A model generated the notes under the pieces. That model was given only the letters and a program-made list of their open reading frames with translations, was not told the DNA's origin and searched no databases. The position numbers and the translations under genes are program-made. Of a stretch of 64,000 nt of DNA, positions 1 to 11,554 are shown piece by piece. Source of the DNA: Coptis chinensis (taxonomy: Eukaryota; Streptophyta; Magnoliopsida; Ranunculales; Ranunculaceae); assembly GCA_015680905.1 (NCBI GenBank), contig CM027382.1, positions 4,588,001-4,652,000 of the forward strand, written 5' to 3'. Every line of letters begins with the position of its first letter. The first letter of the stretch is position 1.

Positions 1-1158
1 TGAAGTCATTGAAATAAATTTTGCTCAAAAGATAAATAGCCGATTCTCTGCGCCTTGAAGTCATTAAATCGATACTCCCATTCTCTTGTGTTCTTATTTA
101 TCATTGTGCAAGCCCTCAGATTATCAACAATGATCACCTGGTTATGCAAGTTAGGTTTGATCCAGCTTACCCATCCCGAATGATCAACAATCTAGCATGC
201 ATTTGATATTTTGATACGATTGTGACTTTTAACCGCTAAATTATAGTCATTTATGATTCCAAAATATCACTAGGCACTCTGGTGGTAGAGATATATAATT
301 TGGAGTGATTTTTTGCTCCCAGCGTTAGCTCCTCCAAGCGCTCCAAGGATATTATCAGCCTTACACATATCATTTATTATTTTATTCCACAAAATATGGT
401 AAGTTACAGATAGCATAAGATCGACAATTTTTTTTATTTTACTTATTTGTCCCTTGTCACCAAAAAAGAAAAAAGATAAAAATATAAAATGAAGGAAAAA
501 AAAAGCCAAGTAAATTAAAGAACGTGTATTCCTTCTCTCCTCATCTTCTTCCTGACAAAAACCAGTTGCTTTCTCCATTTGATTCTTGTACGATAGTAAA
601 TATCATTTCATTTGATTAGTGACATTCCAATAAAATGCTCTAAGTGACAATTAAACATATATACTGTCCTGATTTAGAGTAGATGACATTACACAAAATC
701 AATCCACAATATGAATGTATTCGTTGTTAGCCTCAAGACATGAGTGTTGCCCGTATGCCATCTTTGGATTCTAAGGTGTAAACTTGTGCCCAGAGCCTCA
801 GACTCAATATCATGAAATTCCAATAAATTAAGCTTTTGAGAATAAAGACAAACAAGTAAAATTAAACTTTTTGAGAATCTTGTGCTAGATTGGAAGCAGT
901 TAATTAGTTAATTGCCTTTTTTATTGACCTGTTTTTTTGTGGAAAGAGTAATGTGTACGGCTGGTGATTCCCTTGGAAAAACCAACTGGGAGCAAAAAAT
1001 CACTTGAGCTCATAATTTGTTCACTACAGTATCTGAACCAGATTTTATGTTTTAACTTTATTGATTCTATGCTAAAGGAGAAATTCACCCTAATGTTCAT
1101 CTATCTTACATATTTTTCCTTGTCATAGTACTTAGCACATATCAAAGTTGATATCCCA
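1..1158. other. Intergenic, no gene recognised
   Basis: AT-rich sequence with no ORF resembling a known family. The longest open frame (about 270-578, minus strand) is a low-complexity Phe/Leu/Ile/Lys-rich translation without splice support, so it was not called. Nothing else is supported here. Confidence 0.6.
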
Positions 1159-1335
1159 CAGGGTCGGCCCTAGTTCTATGCTCCCTAAGGCTTTGCATAG
1201 AGCCCCCAATATAAACAAAAAAAAAAAAAACCCTGTAAAACTCTTAAAAGCCCACTATAGTGTTAGAATAAACGCAGACAAAACTTAATTTTTCAGACTT
1301 TGCATTGAGCCCTTTGAAACACAGGGCCAGCCCTG
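1159..1335. mobile_element. Short non-autonomous hAT element (MITE)
   Basis: A 177-bp element with near-perfect terminal inverted repeats. It begins CAGGGTCGGCCCT and ends AGGGCCAGCCCTG. It is flanked by identical 8-bp direct repeats ATATCCCA at 1151-1158 and 1336-1343. An 8-bp target duplication with CAGGG-type termini is the hallmark of the hAT superfamily. The element has no coding capacity and a poly-A run inside, so it would depend on a transposase elsewhere. A larger hAT relative with similar CAG..GGCTCAA ends lies at 34657-35494. Confidence 0.88.
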
Positions 1336-1343
1336 ATATCCCA

Positions 1344-3140
1344 GAGAATCCAAGTATGTTGAAGCACAACATCAATTTAACTATCACATTTTTCTCATGT
1401 TTTTTCTCTGAGGCATACAATCCGTACGTTCACTGGAAGTGTTTTTGATGTAGAAACCAGTTATGTAGTTAAAAACAAATCGTAATTACTCATTCATTGA
1501 AGCATCGTCATGTTTGTTATTCAATCCTGCTAGCTTGTAGGCTTAAAAAGTGACTTAATATATCAAAATGTGATTAATGTATTAGATTAGGACTATTAGA
1601 AGAATATGAATTAAGAACAAGCAAATACAACCTTAAATGTTTGATACATCTATTTTTATTGGTGAAATATTTGCATAGAAATTTTCAAATTAACAATCAA
1701 ATCAAATTTTTGCTATTGATATGTTCATACATTTTGGAATAACAAACGGATAATGTGGACGTTGCAAATTCGCAATACCACCATTACAAAATAAATGGAC
1801 TTAATAAACTCACACTCATACAAATTAAACTACAGCTCACTTCTTCTTCTTAATCTTGTGCTTTTCTTTCTCTTTTTTCTCCTTTTCTCTCTTTTTCAAT
1901 TTTTCGCGTTTCTTCTTCTCTTTCTCTTCTTTCTTTTTCCTCTCCTCTAGCTCTAATTTATTTCTCTCCTTCTCCTTTTCTTCCTTCTTTCTCTTTTCTT
2001 CTTGTTCTTTCTTCCTTTTATCCTTTTTCTTTAGCTCCTCCTTAGTAGGTTTTCTGCCTATGTTGAAACACATTGTTTGTGAGAAGTTTGTAATCTCTTC
2101 ATGGTGGATCAAAGAGGAAATATAGACTTTATTTTTGTACTTAGTGAATTGGTTTTAAGCGCTATATAGCCAATTCATTTGTTGTCAGTTGTCACTAATA
2201 ATTTAGGCCATGCTTCTTTCCCATTGCGGCCGTCTAAGGGCTGCATTGCGTTAGCCTTGTACTACACTCTGTCTTCAGTGTCTTGACATATATAGTAGCG
2301 GCACACTGCTAGCGTATGGACACTAGTTCTTTTATCAAATGGGCCAGATCAAGGAGGATTTTTTTTTTGATATCTGACCAAATGAGTAGTGATTTTTTTC
2401 CAAATTTACCCAAGCTGTTACTCAATTGGAATTAGGAGCCAAGTTTATTTTGAGCACCCACCCCTTCCAGTCTGTTAGAACTTAGAAGTTCTCAGGTGTG
2501 AGCAGTTAATCATGTTGCGTGGTTTGTGCGTATTAGAGCAGATTCTTGGTTGGAGTGTGTAATTATTCATGGCTGCAAGTTGTACAGTCCAAGGTTTTAG
2601 GTCAATGCATGCAACCCCAACCTTGGACCAATGTAGTCAGTCTCAGACTCCCAGGTCTAACCACATTTAAATAGGCTGGGGTACCACGAGAATATCTTCT
2701 AGTAATGAGGGTTCCGAGACCATCCATCCATCCAACGGTCCGAAAATAAAAAACAGAAGGGAAAAGAGAATATGAGTTTGTTTTTTTTTTTTCGAACCAG
2801 CACATCTAACGGTCTTGGATCTCGTCTCTATGAGGATATCCTCAGACTAGACGAACTCATTTGAATACACAACATAAATCATTGGACCCACATTCAAAGG
2901 CTCTCAACTCTGTTTATCTGAAGATGGTATAAAATTAGTCCTTGAGAACAACCTTTGAATTCAGCGTGGGCTAGCATGAAAATGGAACCATGAGATTTTT
3001 ATCGATCCAACGTTCTCTCATCATGGCCCAAAGTCCAAACAGCCATCTCGTTCGATATATCAAATCTATGAAATATCAAAAACAGTATCGTATACTTTGA
3101 AATTATAATGAAATATCGGTATACTGTTGTAAGTTAGTTA
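1344..3140. other. Intergenic region upstream of PDIL5-2
   Basis: No recognisable gene apart from the CT/GA-rich tract at 1837-2112, listed separately. The last few hundred bases before 3190 presumably contain the promoter of the PDIL5-2 gene, but no clear TATA box was identified. Confidence 0.5.
1837..2112 (-). repeat. CT/GA-rich low-complexity tract with Lys/Glu-rich ORF
   Basis: The plus strand is almost pure pyrimidine from about 1850 to 2045. As a result both strands are open. The minus strand reads as a 91-aa Lys/Glu-rich chain that would form a charged helix, and the plus strand reads as Ser/Phe-rich. A short less biased stretch at the minus-strand N-terminus (residues about 1-20) leaves open a residual exon. 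No domain or splice sites confirm one, and the strand bias alone explains the long ORFs. Best treated as a purine/pyrimidine-rich simple repeat. Confidence 0.55.
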
Positions 3141-3193
3141 GTTATTATAACAAACTCTTTCTCTCTCTTTCCTGAAAAAGCAAAAATTTGAAG

Positions 3194-6100
3194 ATGCAGC
3201 TCAAATTTCTACCTCTTCTCTCCATATTCCTCTGTTCATTATCTCTACAAACAATCCCAACTATTTGTTCACCCTCAAATCCATTAACAGCAAATGGAAA
3301 AGTTCTGGAACTAGACGAGTCAAACTTTGACACAGCAATCTCAACTTTTGATTTCATATTCGTTGATTTTATGCTCCTTGGTGTGGTCACTGTCAAAAAC
3401 TCTCTCCTGAGGTAATATTAATAAATTTCGATTCTTTATTGATTTTCTTAAATGCCCAAGTTGAAATTTTAAGTTAGATCTAAGTTGGTTTGATTCAATT
3501 ATGTTTTTTCAATATATTTCCTTTGTTTTTATAGGAAAGTATAGTCAAAAGATGATCTTTACACAATTTTGGATGCTGGGTATTTGAACTATGCATTAGT
3601 TTATTGAAGATAGAAGTTTATGTTATTTGAAACTAGCTATGAGGTACTAAGGGGAATGATGGTTTTTTATTGGATTTGCGCGAGTGGGGTGTCGGGGCAT
3701 GAGGTATTGGTTCTTTGTCGATTCGTGTGAAGTGTGTAATATATCTTTGAAAACAGAATGTAGACATGTAGATCTCAGATTGTAGAATGTACTTGATTAT
3801 AAGAATCCTAATGCAAGAGATGTGTGTTTTTTATGAAAAATGAATTGCCTGCTAGCATTCGTCTGGGGGAATATGGTACAATGAGATTTTAAGCTTCAAC
3901 TAGTTTCGAAGTATTGAAGTTTTGAAGAGACATTTTATATGATCTGTAGTGCTATTTCTTTTTCTTGATATAGACTATGGAGACAACTTATCTGAGTATT
4001 CAGCAATTAGCAGAAAACAGAAGTTTGAAGGCTATCTAGGATGGCCATATTAACGTAAGCTACGAAGCAAAGCATCATATTGCATTATGTCAATTTCTAT
4101 TGTGTAGGAAATAGGCAATCTTTTTTAAAAAGTTTAAGCTATCTCAATCTCCTATTCACTGAGGTCCCTCTTGCGACTGAACCTCAGGATGGATCCTGAT
4201 ACTAAATAGATCATGAATGAGTGAATAACTATACTAAATCAGAAATTAATTGAAAAACAAAACTCCCAAAAGGTGTATTTTTATTGACTGTATGGATCAA
4301 CTCTATAGTGATTTTAATTACTAATAAATATGGACATTTCGCCTCTATGTCCGTTCAATAAAGATCTTAAGCCTGTCACATTCCTCGGTACTTGTAGTTG
4401 AAGATGGATGCTTTAGCAAGATAGTTACCATAAAGACCTTCATTATGAAATTGCTGTGCTAAAAAGTATCTGACCCATTTGCTGATACAGAAAAACCTCT
4501 CTCTTATTTTTTTGATATTGTTTCAGACCCTGTTCCTTTTGCAACTCATTATGTCCTCCTTTTATTTATTATGATTGCAGTTAGATACCGCTGCTCCTAT
4601 GCTTGCCAGCTTGGACAAGCCCATTGTGATTGCAAAAGTGAATGCTGACAAGTTCAGACGACTAGGGTCAAAATATGAAATCGAGTATGTTACTTGTTGT
4701 GTTCTCATTATTTTTTTGAGTCTGCAGAACTTATGTTTCAAATATTTCAGGATGTCGGCTGACCCTTTGTAAGAACTCTGTCTTTCTGTTCACCTGGACT
4801 AACTATAAGTTTTTCGATTAACATATTTTTTTTCTTTTTTCTTTGTTTTGTTTCTGATTCCTACAGAATAATATTTCTTTGGTCTTAAGATTTGTAGATT
4901 GTATCTTTGTAGTGACAGCTATTCTTATACATTTTTTGGATTTCAATATAGACACTGATTAGTGATCTACTGTGGCACAGTGGCTTTCCGACCCTGAAGA
5001 TCTTTATGCATGGTGTCCCTGTAGATTATTATGGTCCAAGAAAAGCGGATTTACTTGTGCGATTTCTGAAGAAGTTTGTTGCTCCAGATGTATCTCTTCT
5101 TGAGTCAGATGAAGCTATTAGTAATTTTGTGAAAATGGCTGGCACTTATTTTCCTATCTACATCGGCTTTGGTTTGAGTGAATCCGTGATATCTGAACTT
5201 GCCGTTGAGTATAAGAAAAAAGCTTGGTTTTCAGTTGCCAAGGATTTCTCAGAGGAAACAATGTTAGCATATAATGTCTACAAAGTTCCCGCATTGGTCG
5301 CTTTTCATCCAAGTTATAATGAGCAAAATGTTTTTTATGGACCTTTTGAAGGTGGGTTTACTTTATCTTCTTCTCCTCTTATCAATGAATCAGAAATATG
5401 TATAATGCCAAGTATTTGTTTTGTTTTACATAATCACCATTTTTAGTCCAAGTAAAACATAAAGGTCAAACTGAATGACTACAACATGATGATATTATTT
5501 TTTTTCTCTTTGGCAGACAATTTTCTGCGGGATTATATCAAACAAAATTTGTTACCCCTGGTTTTACCCATAAATTATGACACTCTCAAGTTGTTGAACG
5601 ATGATGATAGAGAAATGGTTCTGACAATTGTTGATGATGAGTCAGACGATAAGTCGCTAGCATTGTTTAAGTTATTGAGGGCAGCTGCATCTGCAAATCG
5701 TGACCTAATATTTGGATTTATTGGGTTCAAGCAGTGGGAGGACTTCACTGAAACATTTGAGGTCAATAAGAAAACAAAACTGCCAAAAATGGTCGTGTGG
5801 AATAGAAATGAGGAATACTTAACAGTAAGTTGATCTTTTTGTCAGAATTAGGTCGACTTTTCTATTTCTATATACTTACGAGCTTCACTGCATAATCTTC
5901 ATCCTTCTTTCCTTTCTCCTTGTCTGTTATATTTGAATTAGGCTTCTGAAATATATTGATATCTCTATTTCACACTTAATCATGAGCAAATTGAGAACGA
6001 TATGTTTGTTTATGTATTTTTGTTATTATTGTAGTTATTGTTTCTTGTTTTTTTGAAAACAGTAATATCTTATTTTTCGTACTTTCTCACTATGTTGTGA

Positions 6101-7053
6101 ATTTGTGATGATGCCTTTGGGTCTGCCTTACTTTACAGTTGGCTTTACTTCTTTTTTTCTTTCCGTATTTTTTTCAGTTGTTCTGTGCTTTGGCAAAGGC
6201 TGAAGAGTATTTAAAATAAACACGTAACACCATGACTGATAGAACTGCTGAACACGAATGCAAGTAATGTTGTGCACATGTGCTTTTGTTGTTGTGTACT
6301 TGCGCTGAGAATTAGAAATAGTAATAATGATGCCTGGGATACCTTCCCCGCCAAGCAACAGTTCACTTACGATGGTCCTTCAGTACATTGATTTCTCTAG
6401 GCCCAATTACTTGTTCAATGTCCTGAAGAATGTTATAAAACGATAGTTACCGATTAAAATTTACATAGGTGAGTGCAGTTAATTTTGGTTGCAATTTTAC
6501 ATGTATCTGCTGTATATTTTCATAGTAGCCCTTCTTGGATATACCTAGACAGCATCTTAATTTTACTTACTCTTTTTATTGCGAAATCATTTTCTGGAGG
6601 GTTTGCCACTTCAGTGTATAGGTTATGTGCATTGTAATGGCTGACCAATTTTATTGATGGTCTTATGTGCTCTTCTTATTGGATTACCTTATTCATTTGA
6701 ATGAGAAAGGCAATTACTGAACGTATCTGGATTCTGTGTGATAGGTTATAGACTCTGAAAGTCTTGAGGAAGAGGACCAAGGGTCACAAATAACACGATT
6801 TCTTGAAGGATATAGAAGTGGAAGAACTGAAAAAAAACGAATAAGCGGTCCCTCCCTACTGGGCTTCATAAACTCACTAATCGGTGTCAGAACTATTTAC
6901 ATCATTGTGTTTGTGGTTGCGGCCCTCTTGCTTATTCAGAAAATCAACAAGTCCGATGACTATAATGTTCCTCAAACGAAACACGATGATGCAAGTGAGC
7001 TTGTTCCAGAGAATGAAAGTGGGACTTATCGACCTGAGGACAAGGAAGACTGA
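3194..7053 (+). CDS. PDIL5-2: Protein disulfide isomerase-like 5-2 (PDIL5-2), one-base frameshift in exon 1
   Basis: An ER-membrane thioredoxin-family protein expected to make or rearrange disulfides. Exons inferred from GT-AG sites and family similarity are 3194-3411, 4581-4684, 4981-5351, 5517-5824 and 6745-7053. Exon 1 encodes a hydrophobic signal peptide and the start of the thioredoxin domain. Exons 2-4 carry stretches typical of the family (YYGPRKADLLVRFLKKFVAP, LILPINYDTLKLL-like). Exon 5 holds a transmembrane helix (IYIIVFVVAALLL) and a charged tail. The start is ATG 3194; the TTG three codons upstream is not needed. Exon lengths sum to 1310 nt, one short of 437 codons. The loss is in the T-run at 3367-3370: restoring one T gives FVDFYAPWCGHC, while the given reading loses CGHC. 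Exons 2-5 are in phase, so either a recent mutation or a homopolymer error is likely. Confidence 0.88.
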
Positions 7054-7925
7054 GGATAGTAGGCAAGGCTTAACCAGGCTCCAGGATTGATTTTCCATAC
7101 AGGGAGGTAAGAGTACTGGAAAAACATTTTAAGGATTTTCACTAACACGGTGAAACGTGGGTTAGTTGACGAGAAGTGTAAGCTTTTCTCCTAATGATTA
7201 CAGAGGTTTGTGAAATTTTGGGCCAGTTCAGGCTAAAGCTTCAAGCCTTCAATGCTTCATTTATTTTTAGGAGTGACAGCTTAGCAATCCAGAAACCTTG
7301 TGGCATGTAAATTATGAGAGATTTGATCTTTTTCATCTTTAATTATATTTCAATCGTTCTTACAATGAGGCAATCGGAATTACAGAATAAGATAGAATGA
7401 ATGATCATCTTTCTTAACAAGCATATAGTATTACTGTATCCTATCTAATTCTGTTTTGCCACTAAGCTTACCTGAATTATATTAGTCGTGATACTGAATC
7501 CAACTGACATCATGTGTGGAGATATAATGTGTCAGAAGTTTGATGAAATCATTTTGAGAAGAGAAGGAAGTCAATGAACATGAATAAAAAAAACAAAGAA
7601 AAATAAGTTGGCAAGTACATGGAATGAATGGAGACAGAAAATTCATGTAGTAGTTATCAGTCAGTATGATATTTCTGCACTTTGGAATTTGGATGCCCAA
7701 GGCTCAGAGGCAGGATTGAAAAGTGTGCTTTCACGAGCACATCAACTGGTTCTGTATATCCAGTTATCCACTAATGTTATCTACAAAAACATTACTGATT
7801 TAACTTAATTCCAAACAACATCTTTACATAAAAGTGACAACAATAAGTTAAAAATCAAGATTAACTTGGTAAAGGTACAAACGTATGATAAAACTGTATG
7901 ACTTCACGATCACACCAATTGGTAG
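7054..7925. other. 3' flank of PDIL5-2 and of the convergent F-box gene
   Basis: Contains the probable 3' UTR of PDIL5-2 on the plus strand and that of the minus-strand F-box gene. The two genes are convergent. Open frames here are short and match no family. Confidence 0.5.
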
Positions 7926-9278
7926 CTAGACATACTCAATAAGATTAGTGCCCCCCAGTGCGCCACCATCCCCCAATACTTGATTAGGCCTTGCGTAGGA
8001 GATTTTGTTTTTATGATGATACCACCAAAGTGGTGCTGTAATCCAAACACAATTCCAACAAAGAGGCTTCCCTCTAAATGAATTCCCAAAACATTCATAT
8101 GTTAAGCTGTAGAGACCCCAAGCTCCAAAGTCGAACTCCCGTTCGCGAGGAACTATCCAATGAGTAGAATTATTAAACCGTTGATCATTGGTAAAACATA
8201 TGCAATTACGCACATTTACACCCAGCTCTTTAGGTGTAAAACATCTCGATCCAAAACGGTTCATAAATAAAACACGATCGCCCAAACTCTCTAGTTTTAA
8301 CCATGCCATTTTGCAGACATCCAGCTTAAAAACCTCAAACGCAAGAGTATGAAGACCTCTTTCGGACTTATATACACGAGAAACAAGTAAAACCTCTCCA
8401 CGAGACTCCACCAAATAATACAGGGTAGCAGTACCCAGACGCTTCTTTTTAGGAGGGATCCCGACCTTGTGAAAATGAGGCTTGAGTTCAAAAGTCGATT
8501 TTTTATCATTTGATACGACACTAGAAGCTTTGATGGCAACAATGTTGCAACCCGAGGTCAGAATGTAGAAATAACCATTGCAGAAAACACCATCAAGGAG
8601 ATTAAAGATAGCATAATCAAGTTTAAGTAAGATCCACTCTTGACTTCCCATGATCCAAAATGAAAGGCACAACCCTCTAATCGGAAGAAGCATAACAACA
8701 CAGTCCTCGTCCGTAGGAGACGACGAGAGGACTGCCTTGTAGTAAATAATATCCACCGGAGGAAGATTAATTCCAACTCTTGTAAAAGGATTAAACAAAT
8801 ATATCCAGAGATAATCAGATCTTGTTTGGGCAGTAATCAACCAATCGTGTAGAGAGCCCCACAAGTAATATCCTCTAACCTCAGGCATATCTAGCTCCCA
8901 TACTCTGTTCTCTAGAACACTGAAACAGCCTCTTGTATTGGTATCAGAATTGGCACAAAACATAAGCCATGGAACTCCATACTTGTTGTCGAGTTGCCTG
9001 CTGTGTACGAAACAGTGTCTCCACCACTTACAAACCCAACCAAAGCAAAGCTGGTCAAGCACTGGCACACGTTCTAAAATCTCTTCAAGCAGTGCCAGTG
9101 GAAGTGTACTCCAATCACGAACACCATCACTATCGTCCTCTCCTTTTCGTTTTACACGCCTGTGCCATCCAGGCGTCTGCTTTCTTCTTCTTTGATACAC
9201 CGTAAGTGAAGTTGCTTCATTCCACTCTTTCTTGTAAGAGGTGGCAAAAGGATAAGGAGATTGAACAGGGTTCACCAT
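7926..9278 (-). CDS. F-box protein with DUF295-type C-terminal domain
   Basis: A 450-aa uninterrupted single-exon ORF. An F-box lies at about residues 55-90 (WSTLPLALLEEILERVPVLD followed by a W-C-K-W-W core), the segment that binds SKP1 in SCF ubiquitin ligases. The C-terminal half has the pattern of plant DUF295/SKIP23-like proteins: NPFTR..LPP at about residues 165-175, then a GxxNCICFTND segment and a D/E-FGAWGLYSL segment near residues 360-400. These proteins recruit substrates to SCF complexes, but the substrate cannot be predicted. The N-terminus before the F-box is basic (RRRKQ, RRVKRK) and could be nuclear-targeting. Start ATG at 9278 is the first in frame. Intact, with no sign of decay. 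Confidence 0.85.
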   Translation of the reverse strand: MVNPVQSPYPFATSYKKEWNEATSLTVYQRRRKQTPGWHRRVKRKGEDDSDGVRDWSTLPLALLEEILERVPVLDQLCFGWVCKWWRHCFVHSRQLDNKYGVPWLMFCANSDTNTRGCFSVLENRVWELDMPEVRGYYLWGSLHDWLITAQTRSDYLWIYLFNPFTRVGINLPPVDIIYYKAVLSSSPTDEDCVVMLLPIRGLCLSFWIMGSQEWILLKLDYAIFNLLDGVFCNGYFYILTSGCNIVAIKASSVVSNDKKSTFELKPHFHKVGIPPKKKRLGTATLYYLVESRGEVLLVSRVYKSERGLHTLAFEVFKLDVCKMAWLKLESLGDRVLFMNRFGSRCFTPKELGVNVRNCICFTNDQRFNNSTHWIVPREREFDFGAWGLYSLTYECFGNSFRGKPLCWNCVWITAPLWWYHHKNKISYARPNQVLGDGGALGGTNLIEYV

Positions 9279-10679
9279 TTGTGATTTTTATACTCACCAA
9301 CTCACACAACCAGGCAAGCTATATACCAAATCCTCCACCTCAATCTACAAAACAAGATCGAAGCAATAAAAACAAAATTGAACTCTGCTGGTTGTTATAG
9401 TTACACCACTTGCGTCATGTTATATTTTCATAGTAATTATGTTTATCCTATCAAAGTGGAAACAAATAAAAGTTAAAATTTGTCCTCTGAATCAAAATAT
9501 GAACACTTAACTTGAAATGCGTTTCTACTTTGAATTTAGAGAGCTTTTAATTTATATAGAAACCCAAACTCAATTTAAAATTAGAAGTTATTTAACACAT
9601 GAGTAATAAAGGATGGTTCTGTAAAGAAGTAAACAATTCTATATATAGACGCCGATATTCTGTTTTTAAATATTCTTTCATTCATAATCACATATTCACA
9701 TCACATTATATAGAAATTTTGGGAAAGGGATTCTAATTTGAACTTGGACTTCTAAATGATTTGATATTTTCGGAATTATGATTATCCTGCTGAAAATGGA
9801 AATATCGGGAGAATCAGATTTCGAAAATACATAGGTTATGCTCTTGGGCTTCCAACTTCCAAGGCACCATGTAAGAGAAGATACGTAGGGGGGAGGGGAG
9901 CCGGAGATCATTGATATATGTTTGGTTAGTTATTGATGTTTATGTCTCAAGTTCATGCGAAGGTGCAGACACACATAAGGTTTACGGAGGCACATTATGA
10001 TTATGTGGCGGCATATAGGAAGAACATTATGTTACATATATAGTCCTACTGCTTTGGCAATAATTGGCAATTGGCATTCCATGTAAGTTCAGCAAATTGT
10101 TTCCTTTAACGTTTTGCACTTTTTGTGTTTAATATTCTGGCCGGTAATATTATAGTAGAAATGATTAAGACTTTACCTTGTAACTTCTGAACTCTTTAAT
10201 CAGCCTATCATATTTTATAAGAAGTAACAGGAGAATATCTTCATGAGGTCTGAACTCACCTTGACATCCACGAGATAGGTTTCCTTCAAACCTTGTACAA
10301 GAACCACTTTCAATGCCTGTTGTACAGCCTGTGTTGCAATGATAGCCATCCGCAGCGCGAGTGTCTATAATAATTCCAAGGACATTGCAACAAGCAACTA
10401 CCAATTTGTTTGAGCTTCTCAAAAACATATATGTAGGGCTCTTTGGAAACGAAGTTATTTTCTGTCGTCTATGAGAGTAATCATCACCAGTTGTGTTTGA
10501 ATGTTCAGTCTATATGAATAGAGTAGAGTTGATGCGTACTTCTCCTTGCAGGATCTCTACGAGTTGAAGATATAATTTTGAAGAAACATCCCTCTCCTAT
10601 TCCAAATGCATAGCTAATTTTAATGCCACATATATCTACCAGCACAGCCAGGAAATGGAGAACTGTGCTTGCGTGATGC
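9279..10679. other. Intergenic, F-box promoter side
   Basis: Holds the upstream region of the minus-strand F-box gene. A Cys-rich 87-aa minus-strand ORF at 10165-10428 matches no family I recognise, has no supporting splice sites, and was not called. No other feature is seen. Confidence 0.45.
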
Positions 10680-10900
10680 AGATATAAAATATAAATGAGT
10701 GTTTCTACAGCAACTCACACTTTTGAACCGAATTTGTGAACACACTGACGTGGCAAGCAGAGAGACTTTGATTTTCAGTACTTCTTTGACCAATACACAC
10801 ACACCCCCTGCCTGATGAGTGCCACGTCAGTGTGTTCACAAATTCGGTTCAAAAGATTCGGTTGCTATAGAATGTTGGAATATAAATTTACTGCTGCTAT
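10680..10900. repeat. Foldback (inverted-repeat) element, MITE-like
   Basis: Perfect 35-bp inverted arms at 10721-10755 and 10820-10854 (outer end TTTTGAACCGAATTTG, inner end ACGTGGCA) flank a 64-bp spacer. The similarity continues imperfectly outward for another 30-40 bp on both sides (TTGCTGTAG against TTGCTATAG, then AT-rich). The transcript would fold into a long hairpin. No coding capacity. Element ends and target duplication were not resolved, so the limits are approximate. Confidence 0.7.
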
Positions 10901-11017
10901 TATTCTGAGTAACAAGTGTCGAGATAATGAATGTCAGAGGCATACTTGGATCTCCAACTCTTATGTTTTGGTGACACGGGTTATATCATATTTTAAACAG
11001 TACGGACACCGGTTTTA

Positions 11018-11554
11018 TAAGAGCATTCCAATACAAACAATTTTTTTTTCACCTCTATGCACGATTATTTTCCCTCTTTATTATTTTTCTGGTAAAAAAC
11101 AAGAAAATGTTGCCCAATACAAAGGTGACTTTAAATTTTGGACGGAATGTTTAATTCCATCTGAATGTAAAAATAGAAAAAACAGCCGAACGGAATGAAA
11201 CATATCGTTTGGAAAAAAAAAAAAAAAAAAAAAAAAAAACGAAAAAATGAAACATTCGTCTGAAAAAAAAACTGAAAAAAATATAAAAAAAACACGAGAT
11301 GGAATAAAACATTCCGTCCGAAGCTCACAACTCAATGAAAATCTCAATAGCAAGTGCTACCCTCGTTGTGACTTAATTACAAATTACCGACTTTGTTACT
11401 TTTGCATTCAGACGGAATCAAACATTTCGTCCGAGGTTTAAAATCATATCTGCATTGGACAACATTTTCTTGTTTTTCACCAAAAAGATAACAAAGAGAG
11501 GAAATAGTCCTACATGGAGGTGAAAAAAAGTTGTTTGTATTGGGAATGCTCTTA
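11018..11554. mobile_element. MITE with about 155-bp terminal inverted repeats
   Basis: The left arm (from TAAGAGCATTCCAATACAAA at 11018) and the right arm (ending TTGGGAATGCTCTTA at 11554) are inverted copies. They match with scattered substitutions for roughly 155 bp, including the CAAGAAAATGTTG and GGACGGAATGTTT blocks. The middle is A-rich, with a pure A run at about 11212-11239. The GAGCATTCCAAT-type terminus is common in plant MITEs. The superfamily is uncertain because the target duplication is ambiguous (TAA-like). A further solitary end (TTGGAAATGCTCTAA) occurs near 11645. Small ORFs inside are by-products of the A/T runs. Confidence 0.8.

Noticed and set aside
270..578. 102-aa minus-strand ORF
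   Set aside because: Phe/Leu/Lys-rich translation of A/T runs, with no domain and no splice or promoter support.
1837..2125. Lys/Glu-rich ORF as a true protein
   Set aside because: The tract is a near-pure purine/pyrimidine run; both strands are open for the same reason.
8938..9205. Plus-strand ORFs across the F-box gene N-terminus
   Set aside because: Antisense shadows of the well-supported F-box coding region.
10165..10428. Cys-rich 87-aa minus-strand ORF
   Set aside because: Considered a possible secreted Cys-rich or receptor fragment, but the Cys spacing fits no family I know and no signal peptide or splice sites were found.
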